From contig WTXD01000297.1 of assembly GCA_022496205.1 (NCBI GenBank), forward strand, positions 1-13,087: 13,087 nucleotides of DNA, in the 5' to 3' direction. Position numbers and translations under genes: made by a program. Each line of letters opens with the position of its first letter. Position 1 is the stretch's first letter. This document shows, one piece after another, positions 7,228 through 13,087 of this stretch. The DNA comes from Gloeopeniophorella convolvens (taxonomy: Eukaryota; Basidiomycota; Agaricomycetes; Russulales). Below the pieces are notes generated by a model. That model searched no databases. It saw nothing but the letters and a program-made list of their open reading frames with translations, and had not been told where the DNA came from.

Positions 7228-7781
7228 CTCAGCTTCTCCTATCACCTGACTATGATTTGTGATGTGCTGGAATGGTCCATGCAATGACCCGGTCATGTGA
7301 GAGACCTGAGTCACATGCACATCTCTCACACTCATCACATGTTCAGTGTGACATCAGATCTTGTGATGTGGTGGCTGCATGTGATGAGAGAGTCTAGAAT
7401 AGTCTAGAATCGAATGGAAACACTGAACCATTGTGTTGGTAATCTGATAGATCAATAGATGCGATGAGAACGGTTCAGTTGGGGGATGGAACGGTCCGTG
7501 CGAGGGGCATGCACGGCCCGTGGCGTAGGCGCTTTGGGGGTGTTTTGGGACTCTGAGTCGCACTGAGTGCTTCCTCACATTGCCCAGCAATATCTCTGCT
7601 TTATTCCTCATCGCATTATGGCTGCCATTGACCCCAAGCTTCTCAAGGACTACCAAAGGCTTGCCTTTCAGCAACAGAGGCAGATCCTCTGTGCTGGGAG
7701 AATTCTGGAGGCTCTCTTGCTTCAAGGCAAGGCCAGACAGCCTCTGATGATGTCCTCATGCTTGGTATCAATAGGGAACTG

Positions 7782-7835
7782 GTGAGTCTCAATCACACTC
7801 TCTAATTATTCTGCATTACTGATAGTGAATACTAG
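7782..7835 (+). other. Intron (54 nt)
   Basis: GTGAGT donor and ACTAG acceptor. It joins the ...NREL end of exon 1 to AEASMWEDR in phase. Confidence 0.65.
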
Positions 7836-8152
7836 GCTGAGGCATCCATGTGGGAGGACAGGATCCCAAGGACAGGGCCCATCCATCACTAGCTTTGTGG
7901 CTAGTTTCCTTGAGGAGGGGAACACAGATCTGGGTGAGATCAACCTAGATGAGCTCATTGAGAGGTGCAAAGAGTTGGAGGATGAGCATGGGGTGATTGC
8001 ATGCAGTGAGCCCCACCTGTTCAATGATCAAGACCCATCCCACCCTGAGTGGTGGATGCTGGAGGGGGACGACAATGGTGAGGGAGATGGGGAGCCAGAG
8101 GGTGAGGAGAATGAGGAGGAGGAGGATGGAGAGGAAGAGCAGCCCTCTGAAG

Positions 8153-8212
8153 GTGCGTGGTGCACGGTCCGTGCATTCTGAACACTAACAGCCATTTCTA
8201 CCTCGATTTCAG
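8153..8212 (+). other. Intron (60 nt) starting at a motif copy
   Basis: Donor GTGCGTGG, CTAAC-type branch (in acactaacag) and acceptor ATTTCAG. It keeps the frame from the acidic exon into SEQPEEPPS. The interspersed motif in its perfect form, TGCACGGTCCGTGCA (8161-8175), sits 8 nt inside the donor. Confidence 0.8.
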
Positions 8213-8541
8213 AGTCTGAGCAGCCTGAGGAGCCCCCCTCAGCGCCGCGTCGCTCGGGCCGTCTTCAACAGCGCAAGGGCGATGTTGCTGAGGCCAGAAG
8301 ACCCCCAGAAGGTCCAAGACGACGATCAAGATGTCCCTCAATCGGTGAGCAGCTCAATCGCTGAAAGCTTCAAGGTGGGCGACTTTGAAGGCAATTCTGA
8401 ACAGGGGGAGGTTGTGGGCCTGTTGAGGCCCCATCAGCGGTCGTCTTGGGCAAGAGAAAGGCACGGCCCACTCGCCGTCGCGCCCCCACTGCCCAGGAGA
8501 GTGAAGAGGCCCATATTGTCACTCTGAACAACTATGACACG

Positions 8542-8591
8542 GTCCGTGCATGCGATAACTCGCAGATTTTGACTAATCGGTCCGTTCTCAG
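8542..8591 (+). other. Intron (50 nt) whose donor lies in a motif copy
   Basis: The donor GTCCGTGCATG is the core of the interspersed motif (8536-8550). A branch-like TGACTAAT and acceptor TTCTCAG follow, with a second motif fragment (CGGTCCGTTC) in the 3' part. Splicing joins LNNYDT to MKCGPC in frame. Confidence 0.6.
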
Positions 8592-8783
8592 ATGAAATGT
8601 GGTCCCTGCAATCGCCTTGTCAAGAAGTGCGAGCCACAGAGCTCCACCTCCAGCAGCAGGGCCTACACTTGCAAATCTGTCATGATGGCAAGATCAAGTG
8701 CTTCCCTGTCGCTGAGTGGGCTCTGCACATGTTGCAGAACAGGGAGAACTACATCAAGACACTCACAGAGGCTGAGTTTGTTC

Positions 8784-8829
8784 GTGAGTGCTCATTCTAC
8801 TGATTTCTGATTTATCTGACTATTTTCAG
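8784..8829 (+). other. Intron (46 nt)
   Basis: GTGAGT donor, CTGAC branch site and TTTTCAG acceptor. It joins EAEFV to NEELREML. Confidence 0.8.
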
Positions 8830-9126
8830 CGAATGAGGAGCTCAGGGAGATGCTCACAGCGTTGAGACCCTCACAGAGGGTCTCATATCTCAGCTGGGCA
8901 CCCTGAACCTTGGCAGCAACCTCCCCTCTCGTGCCAACACCTCCACTGTCCCCACCCCCATTGACTCGCCTGCAGGTTCGATGCAGTCATTTGGATCTCG
9001 AGGCTCGCGGTAAATGACCCAGCAGCATCAGAGAGTGCCTCAGTGCCTCGTGATGCGCGCAGCACGGGCCGTGCACCCTCCACTCGAGGTGCACGCCCCT
9101 CTGGCACTTCTGGAGGTCGTCGTTGA

Positions 9127-9439
9127 AGGGCCTGTTCTTTTACTGTATTTTCTGTATCATTGTGAACGCGTGCGAAGTATGTATGAATATCGAGTTGCAT
9201 TGTTTTGCCTTTGACTCAAATTCGGCTTGCATGGACCGTTCGAACGGCCGTGCGGCACGGACCGTGTGGAACGGACCGTGCGACACTGCATGTGCACAAC
9301 TGCATGTGCCAAATGGCACGTGCAGAATGACACGTGCAACACGCCCGTGCCAGCCACAATATCCGAGCAACTCAGTCATTATAACCATATTCCAGTCGTC
9401 CTACTGCTCACTATATTCCTCACTCTATTCTCACCATCT
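9127..9439. other. Intergenic region between the Zn2Cys6-like and KDZ genes
   Basis: No coding signal. The first 100 nt after the stop are T-rich and probably hold the upstream gene's 3' end. The middle is the tandem motif array (9229-9354). The last ~85 nt are pyrimidine-rich and lead to the KDZ start, a common feature of fungal promoters. Confidence 0.55.
9229..9354 (+). repeat. Degenerate ~14 bp tandem array of the interspersed motif
   Basis: About nine consecutive 13-15 bp units can be aligned, such as GCATGGACCGTTC, GAACGGCCGTGCG, GCACGGACCGTGTG, GAACGGACCGTGCGA, CACTGCATGTGCA, AATGGCACGTGCAG and AATGACACGTGCAA. The left units match the window-wide motif and the right ones drift to GCACGTGC-type cores. 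The array sits upstream of the transposase start. Confidence 0.8.
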
Positions 9440-9757
9440 ATGTCACCAAACTATATCAAGACAATTGACCCAGAGGATGAACCCATCCAACAAGACACTA
9501 GAAATGTCCAAACCAGGACCGGTATTAGAACCTATGAGCGCACAGTGCGCTCAAAGCCATACCAGCGACCCAACAATCCTCCAGTCCATCAGACACCCAC
9601 TGCTGGCCCATCCAAGACACGCACAACCACTCAGGGGGTCCAGAATCAACCCAGAACGGCCCGTGCAACTCCCAGACATCCTCCAAATTATCAACAAGAT
9701 GATGATATGATGGTGGTTGATGAAGAACCATCAGAACTCCCACCCCATGCTCAGTTG
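9440..9757 (+). CDS. KDZ exon 1: disordered N-terminus
   Basis: The exon begins MSPNYIKTIDPEDEP and is rich in Pro, Thr, Gln and Arg, with an acidic patch (DDDMMVVDEEP) before the splice donor after ...PPHAQL. KDZ proteins commonly have such a basic, low-complexity N-terminus, which may carry a nuclear signal. A motif copy (AGAACGGCCCGTGCAAC, 9653-9669) lies in coding sequence here, giving RTARAT. The start is the first ATG in the frame after the pyrimidine-rich leader. Confidence 0.6.
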
Positions 9758-9802
9758 GTCTGTAATATTCACATCTCATCATATTCTACTCATGGACCAT
9801 AG
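9758..9802 (+). other. Intron (45 nt)
   Basis: GTCTGT donor and CCATAG acceptor. It joins PPHAQL to KPMEEWLRLRD in phase; without splicing the frame stops at the TAG of the acceptor. Confidence 0.7.
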
Positions 9803-9978
9803 AAACCTATGGAGGAGTGGCTACGACTCAGAGATGCTGTCTCAAGGCTCACAATCATCTCCCATTCCACAGACCTTCTGCATGGACTGGATCACACTAT
9901 TCTCCTGTGAGCCTCACATCCCTTGGCTACATCTTGTGCATGGGTCACAATGGACAGCCTTGTCCCTCTACTGTTGAG

Positions 9979-10022
9979 GTATGATGCTTTGCTTCTCTAT
10001 GAACACTTACTCATTGTATTAG
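9979..10022 (+). other. Intron (44 nt)
   Basis: GTATGA donor and ATTAG acceptor. It joins CPSTVE to GKRAKRAAEN in phase. Confidence 0.75.
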
Positions 10023-10090
10023 GGGAAACGAGCTAAGCGTGCTGCTGAGAATACTAATCAGGTTAGAAATATCAGTGTGCCACAGCAGAG

Positions 10091-10152
10091 GTCAGTCTTA
10101 GTATGCTTTCTTAGTGCAATTGTTTATTGATGCACTTGTCTTTGATCCTCAG
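10091..10152 (+). other. Intron (62 nt)
   Basis: GTCAGT donor and TCCTCAG acceptor. It joins SVPQQ to RDTQFATEV through a split Arg codon. Confidence 0.8.
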
Positions 10153-10518
10153 AGATACTCAGTTTGCCACTGAGGTTCAGAGACTTATGGCCATCTCTGT
10201 TGACCTTGTGTCTGAAGGTGAGACTAAATCTAGACGAAGACAGGCCAAGGATAGTAACACAATTGTGACCATTGTTGATCGGACCAGTATCCATCAGATC
10301 CGTGTGCTGTACTGCATCTGCCACGGTGTTGCTGACTTGGATCAACAACTCTTTGCCATGGGATTACTCCCAGCCACCTTCCGAACTGTGGAGACCATCT
10401 TCACCTTCACTGTGCTGAATGACTTTCTGGTGATAATCTAGAGTGTAAGACCACTGGACAGACCTATTATTCCAAGCTGCAGACCATCACCCGTAGCATG
10501 TTTCCTCATCATGTTCCA
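10153..10518 (+). CDS. KDZ exon: CxC2-like domain
   Basis: This exon encodes TIVDRTSIHQIRVLYCICHG, LFAMGLLPATFRTVETIFTF and, after a one-base loss near 10432, NLECKTTGQTYYSKLQTITR and SMFPHHVP. The pattern of an IHxIRVxxCxC strand, a GLxPATxxxPxTAFTF turn and a YSKLxRxTxxxFPxxVP helix is typical of the CxC2-like cysteine-cluster region attached to KDZ transposases. Only the CIC pair and the CPST Cys of the preceding exon are seen; the usual earlier Cys clusters are missing. Confidence 0.85.
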
Positions 10519-10568
10519 GTAAGTTGTCAATCAATATGTCTGGTTGAGACACATTAATATTGTGATAG
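10519..10568 (+). other. Intron (50 nt)
   Basis: GTAAGT donor and TGATAG acceptor. It joins FPHHVP to TRYKQLQRASRQWRDL in phase. Confidence 0.85.
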
Positions 10569-10677
10569 ACCCGATACAAGCAGCTACAACGTGCTTCAAG
10601 GCAGTGGAGAGACCTCACAAATAGGAAAAGAGCAGGTTATGGCCACACTGTGCCAGTCAAGGAGGAGGAGGGCTGCA

Positions 10678-10682
10678 TGGCC
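10678..10682. repeat. Target-site duplication TGGCC (left copy)
   Basis: TGGCC at 10678-10682 and again at 11059-11063 directly flanks the solo LTR, a clean 5 bp duplication as expected for copia integration. Confidence 0.9.
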
Positions 10683-11058
10683 TGTTGGGAGCGGACTATG
10701 AAGGGCCCTTGAGTCACAAAGACCAAGGGGACTGCAGAGGAGGGAATGAGTCTGAGGCGAAATGCCCCCCTCTGCAGGTTTATATACATCAGGGAAGTGC
10801 AGGGTCGCAGTATAGCGAAGTACAAGGGGAGCAGAGTAAGCGAAGTACAAAGGAATGGAACAAGCAAGAGTCCAAAAGGAGTAGAACAAGCACAAGTCCA
10901 AAAGGGGTAGAACAAGCGAAGTACAAAGGGATGGAATAAGCAAGGGTGGAGTGTTCTGGAATGCTCCAGAGCTCCTAGAGCACAAAACACTCCAGGCCTT
11001 CCAGAGCGTGTCCCTGACACCCCTGGGATGCCTATCAGCGCCCCTAGCCCCAGCAACA
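10683..11058 (-). mobile_element. Solo LTR of the same copia family, 376 bp, in a KDZ exon
   Basis: On the minus strand it reads TGTTGCTGGGGCTAGGG through U3 repeats and TATATAAA to CTCCCAACA, homologous along its whole length to the LTRs at 1762 and 5980. It lacks the 53 nt intron-like insert of the left LTR. Perfect 5 bp target duplications show a normal integration followed by LTR-LTR recombination. It interrupts the KDZ exon within KEEEGCMAIFSPACPQ; the flanks read on in phase if the LTR and one TGGCC are ignored. LTR-derived open frames here are not genes. Confidence 0.95.
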
Positions 11059-11063
11059 TGGCC

Positions 11064-11262
11064 ATCTTCTCTCCAGCATGTCCTCAGCCTGGCATCAATC
11101 TGCCAGACAACTTCCAAGAGATCTACAAGCCGTCAGTCTAACTTGTTGTTCCGTGATAATACAGCTAATAGTGACTTTAGTGAAGAGTTGGTTCAAACTT
11201 TCATCATGGCTGAACCAACTCGATATAAGGAACATCTATCTACTGCCAATCATAAGAAGATT
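11064..11262 (+). pseudogene. KDZ core, first part, with probable deletion of the DGNF region
   Basis: After the solo LTR the exon encodes AIFSPACPQPGINLPDNFQE and then changes frame to SDFSEELVQTFIMAEPTRYK plus EHLSTANHKKI. KDZ proteins normally have a segment with the DGNF-type catalytic Asp between the two. It is not visible in any frame here, so a deletion of about 25-35 codons near 11125-11140 is inferred. Confidence 0.6.
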
Positions 11263-11312
11263 GTGAGTTATTGATCAGTACCACAATTGAGGTTTCTAAT
11301 GTGTGATTGTAG
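11263..11312 (+). other. Intron (50 nt)
   Basis: GTGAGT donor and TTGTAG acceptor, between NHKKI and KSTCNTYR-like sequence. Frame beyond it is approximate because of nearby shifts. Confidence 0.7.
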
Positions 11313-11444
11313 AAAAGCACTGTAACACCTACAGGCCATTGAGATGGCCAACTCTAGTCATCCTCATCTCGATGTCACTGGGATAGTGCCACTGCATGTG
11401 CCCATGGTTGTTTTGTGCCTACATCAGTTGTTGACTTCCAGAAG

Positions 11445-11520
11445 GTGAACGGTGCGTGCACGGTCCGTGTAAGAACAGCCCGTGCTAAACGGTCCGTTCA
11501 CACGTATCTATAACCACCAG
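11445..11520 (+). other. Intron (76 nt) filled with motif copies
   Basis: Donor GTGAAC follows VVDFQK, and the acceptor is ACCACCAG. Its first ~60 nt are three or four head-to-tail motif copies (GGTGCGTGCACGGTCCGTG, AGAACAGCCCGTGC, TAAACGGTCCGTTC). It is the longest intron in the gene. Confidence 0.7.
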
Positions 11521-11912
11521 ACAAGCCACATGGACTACAGTCTCTGTCAGGCCTCAACTACAACATGGATGGCATCCCATTTGCTGTCATCTCATATGAC
11601 ATTATGTGCCAGTATTGTGTCAATCTGCTCAAGAGGATTGATGAGAATGCCTTGTTGTCCATCCCTGAGGCTCTCAAGCTTCGTTATGTGATTGGTCTCT
11701 TTCACATTCATGGCCACCAAGACACCTGTCTTGCTCGATTCTCACCCAGCTACACTCATGCTACCAGACAGGTAGATGGAGAGATCATTGAGACTCTGTG
11801 GTCAATATTGAACAACATATCTCGGAGTACTAGAGGATGTCTCTAGTTCATCGTGCAGAGGTGCTAGATGCCCACATGAACTATTCTAACTGGAAGAAAT
11901 TGATTAAGACCG
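11521..11912 (+). CDS. KDZ exon: conserved transposase core
   Basis: The exon encodes HMDYSLCQ, then after a one-base loss near 11553 NMDGIPFAVISYDIMCQYC, VNLLKRID, LKLRYVIGLFHIHGHQDT and RQVDGEIIETLWSILNNISR. A further one-base loss near 11833 leads to SLVHRAEVLDAHMNYSNWKK. The YDxxCQY, HxHGH and GExxExxWS patterns are the most recognisable KDZ signatures; the last holds the candidate catalytic Glu. Between the two losses the frame is open for 93 codons. Confidence 0.88.
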
Positions 11913-11962
11913 GTCTGTGCAATCTCAAATCTCATCCTACTCATTGTTAACTGGTGTTCTAG
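11913..11962 (+). other. Intron (50 nt) whose donor lies in a motif variant
   Basis: Donor GTCTGTGCAAT sits in ACCGGTCTGTGCAAT, a variant of the interspersed motif. A GTTAACT branch-like site and TTCTAG acceptor follow. Splicing joins KLIKT to VPFMLKHWKRVQENL in phase. Confidence 0.7.
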
Positions 11963-12147
11963 TTCCCTTCATGCTGAAACACTGGAAGCGTGTCCAGGAA
12001 AATCTCCCTCTGAGTGAGGTGGCCTTTGTGGGCCTGAGTCAACGCTTCCTACAATGATTGGGATCTGGGCACTGCAAGAGGCCGATGCACAGTCACATCG
12101 ATGGGAAATCCAGAGGCAATGGATATCTATGAGACAAGACTAAAAAG

Positions 12148-12200
12148 GTGAACATACTTATTTGTGCTCAATATGACTTCTCTGATACTTTGAGCACTAG
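12148..12200 (+). other. Intron (53 nt)
   Basis: Donor GTGAAC follows AMDIYETRLKK, and the acceptor is CACTAG before PTRSEVQTELRKQ. One base appears to be missing at the junction A run. Confidence 0.65.
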
Positions 12201-12313
12201 CCCCCACTCGCTCAGAAGTTCAAACTGAGCTCAGGAAACAGGAGAAAGCCTGGGACTCATCAATGGCGAGGCCCAATGATCTCATCTGGACTCACTATTC
12301 AGAGACTCATATG

Positions 12314-12361
12314 GTCCATGTCTTTGCACGGACCATGCAATTGCTAATTTTACCCCTCTAG
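12314..12361 (+). other. Possible intron (48 nt) with motif copies
   Basis: Donor GTCCATG lies in a mutated motif copy, a second copy (TGCACGGACCATGCAA, 12325-12340) lies inside, and the acceptor is CCCTCTAG. The frame context on both sides is damaged, so the call is tentative. Confidence 0.4.
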
Positions 12362-13087
12362 ACTTGGAATTAGAAGGTTCATTCGTGCAAAGAAGGGAAG
12401 GTTCAACACAGTGATAAGAGACACTTGATGATCGTCGAAGCAACCTACAATCCCTCATCAACAAGTTCCAGCATGAGCTGATTCCTACTTGCTCAGACAC
12501 ACCAGTGTTGCTATCTCATCAATCCAGAAAATCAAGTCTTACCATGAGTTTAATAGAGCTGATCAAGTGGATGAAGATCAGATCAATGAATCGGACCGTT
12601 CTGATGATGAAGACGTGGAGAATGAAGGTGTCAGAGATGGAGATGATGGCTCTGCATCTGTGTTCCCTGAAGATGTTAACATCATGCTCCCCTCGACTCT
12701 AGGATGGACTTGGTGCCTCCATCATGGTGCAAGTCACTTGCTGTCAAAGAAGCAAAGCTGAGGGTTGCTCAAGCTCATGATGCGATCCACAAGATCCGAC
12801 TTGCCCTTGGATTCAAGTCTTCACTGATCAGAACAAGGGTCAGGACTGCCAAGAGCCAGAAGACAAAGAAGAGTGCATGGAGCAGTGTGCATGGTGTCGA
12901 TGCTGGTGTTCAAGAGCATGCCAGAGTGTACAGTCTGGCAAGGGACATGTTTGATGTCCTTGAAAATGCACTTCCCAGTCAAGAATCACTCCCAGAGCTG
13001 ACCAAGGCAGATATGAAGGTGCAGACCCTTGTTCTAGGCTCAAATGAACGAGGACAACGGAATGAACAACTCCCCTGGATCTGGACA
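12362..13087 (+). CDS. KDZ C-terminal region, continuing past the window
   Basis: The segment has helical RRSNLQSLINKFQHEL, an acidic insert (DEDQINESDRSDDEDVENEG) and VNIMLPSTLG. After a one-base loss near 12703 a frame stays open to the window end, with LAVKEAKLRVAQAHDAIHK, IRLALGF, VRTAKSQKTKKSAWSSVHGV and SNERGQRNEQLPWIW. The PSxLG...LRxxxAxxAIxxIRxALG and RGQRNxxLPWxW patterns match the conserved tail of KDZ transposases. The real stop lies beyond 13087. Confidence 0.85.

Larger units (their letters stand above)
6827..7617. promoter_or_regulatory. Divergent intergenic region with repeats
   Basis: This 0.8 kb stretch separates the start of the minus-strand gene from the start of the plus-strand Zn2Cys6-like gene, so it should hold both promoters. 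No coding signal was found. It contains motif copies at 6953-6967, 7041-7098 (tandem), 7269-7284, 7488-7504 and 7511-7523. It also has strong inverted repeats (7123-7181, 7198-7227) and looser ones at 7290-7395 built on TGTGAGAGA and CATCACATG. No clear TATA box could be assigned to either gene. Confidence 0.55.
7618..9126 (+). pseudogene. Zn2Cys6-like nuclear protein, multi-exon, frameshifted
   Basis: The start is ATG 7618 (MAAIDPKLLKDYQRLAFQQQ). Exon 1 is helical and Gln-rich. Exon 2 (7836-8152) has TSFVASFLEEGN and a long acidic run (~8050-8145). Exon 3 starts basic (APRRSGR, then RRRSR); its middle frame is unclear. After the intron at 8542-8591 come CX2CX6C (CGPCNRLVKKC, 8598-8630) and a second CX2CX6C (8670-8701) split by an apparent one-base loss near 8674. 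Together they resemble a fungal Zn(II)2Cys6 binuclear cluster with a 13-residue linker, one longer than the usual maximum. A coiled-coil-like region (EELREML, LISQLG) and a Ser/Arg-rich tail end at TGA 9124-9126. Single-base shifts near 7745, 7880, 8674, 8860 and 9000 break the frame. Genomic function is inferred as DNA-binding or regulatory. Confidence 0.6.
9440..13087 (+). pseudogene. KDZ-superfamily transposase with CxC2-like region (multi-exon, disrupted, right-truncated by window)
   Basis: The gene starts at ATG 9440 and runs past the window end. In order, the spliced product has a disordered N-terminus, a reduced CxC2-like region (to ~10518), the transposase core (IFSPACPQPGINLPDN, ACAHGCFVPTSVVDFQK, DGIPFAVISYDIMCQY, GLFHIHGHQDTC, RQVDGEIIETLWS), and a helical C-terminus (DAIHKIRLALG, NERGQRNEQLPW). 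These are characteristic of KDZ transposases, DDE-type DNA transposases expanded in basidiomycetes. Nine introns of 44-76 nt are proposed. The gene is dead as read: a solo LTR sits in one exon, there are at least seven single-base shifts, the first Cys clusters of the CxC region are absent, and no DGNF-like catalytic motif could be found. Identification is from memory of the family, not a search. Confidence 0.85.

Noticed and set aside
7354..7725. Minus-strand open frame of 123 residues
   Set aside because: It is antisense to exon 1 of the Zn2Cys6-like gene and to the inverted-repeat region; no protein-family character.
9229..9354. CRISPR-like array
   Set aside because: Units are ~14 bp, degenerate and directly abutting with no spacers, in a eukaryotic context; this is a minisatellite.
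9140..9388. Minus- and plus-strand open frames across the tandem array
   Set aside because: They are repeat translations (recurrent GPF, RTV, HV patterns) through the motif array rather than genes.
10596..11117. Minus-strand open frames of 142-173 residues
   Set aside because: They are LTR-derived (solo LTR) and cross both of its ends into the antisense strand of the KDZ exon.

Overview
The window looks like a transposon-rich piece of a basidiomycete (Agaricomycetes-type) fungal nuclear genome. The evidence is the many 44-76 nt spliceosomal introns with GT...AG ends, a KDZ-type (Kyakuja/Dileera/Zisupton) transposase with a CxC2-like region, a Ty1/copia LTR retrotransposon, and a fungal Zn2Cys6-like protein. 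No bacterial, tRNA, rRNA or CRISPR feature was seen. The species cannot be named from the sequence.

Layout. 1-457: non-coding. 458-6826 (minus): one old gene of unknown function, split by two insertions. A 247 bp TA-flanked MITE of Tc1/mariner type lies at 720-966, and a 4.6 kb Ty1/copia element on the plus strand lies at 1762-6334. Removing the MITE with one TA, the copia element with one target copy, and a 50 nt intron (1141-1190) leaves codon phase continuous across all three junctions. One single-base shift near 1317-1340 remains. 6827-7617: divergent intergenic region with tandem and inverted repeats. 7618-9126 (plus): a multi-exon gene for a Zn2Cys6-like protein. 9229-9354: a degenerate ~14 bp tandem array. 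9440 to the window end (plus): a multi-exon KDZ transposase, cut by a solo LTR of the same copia family (10683-11058, minus, TSD TGGCC) and running off the right edge.

The minus-strand gene, the Zn2Cys6-like gene and the KDZ transposase form a divergent three-gene block that may be one KDZ-type mobile unit with cargo; this is inference. The copia element arrived later, since it sits in a coding exon, and the solo LTR shows the same family has also hit the transposase.

Two signals go beyond ordinary annotation. First, a ~15 bp near-palindromic motif, roughly GGAACGGWCCGTGCA, occurs about thirty times in non-LTR sequence and is absent from the LTR elements; several copies lie at or in the 5' ends of introns and may supply the splice donor. 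Second, nearly every coding region is broken by single-base shifts, mostly losses from short homopolymer runs and almost never by nonsense codons. That may be real decay or a base-calling/assembly artefact.
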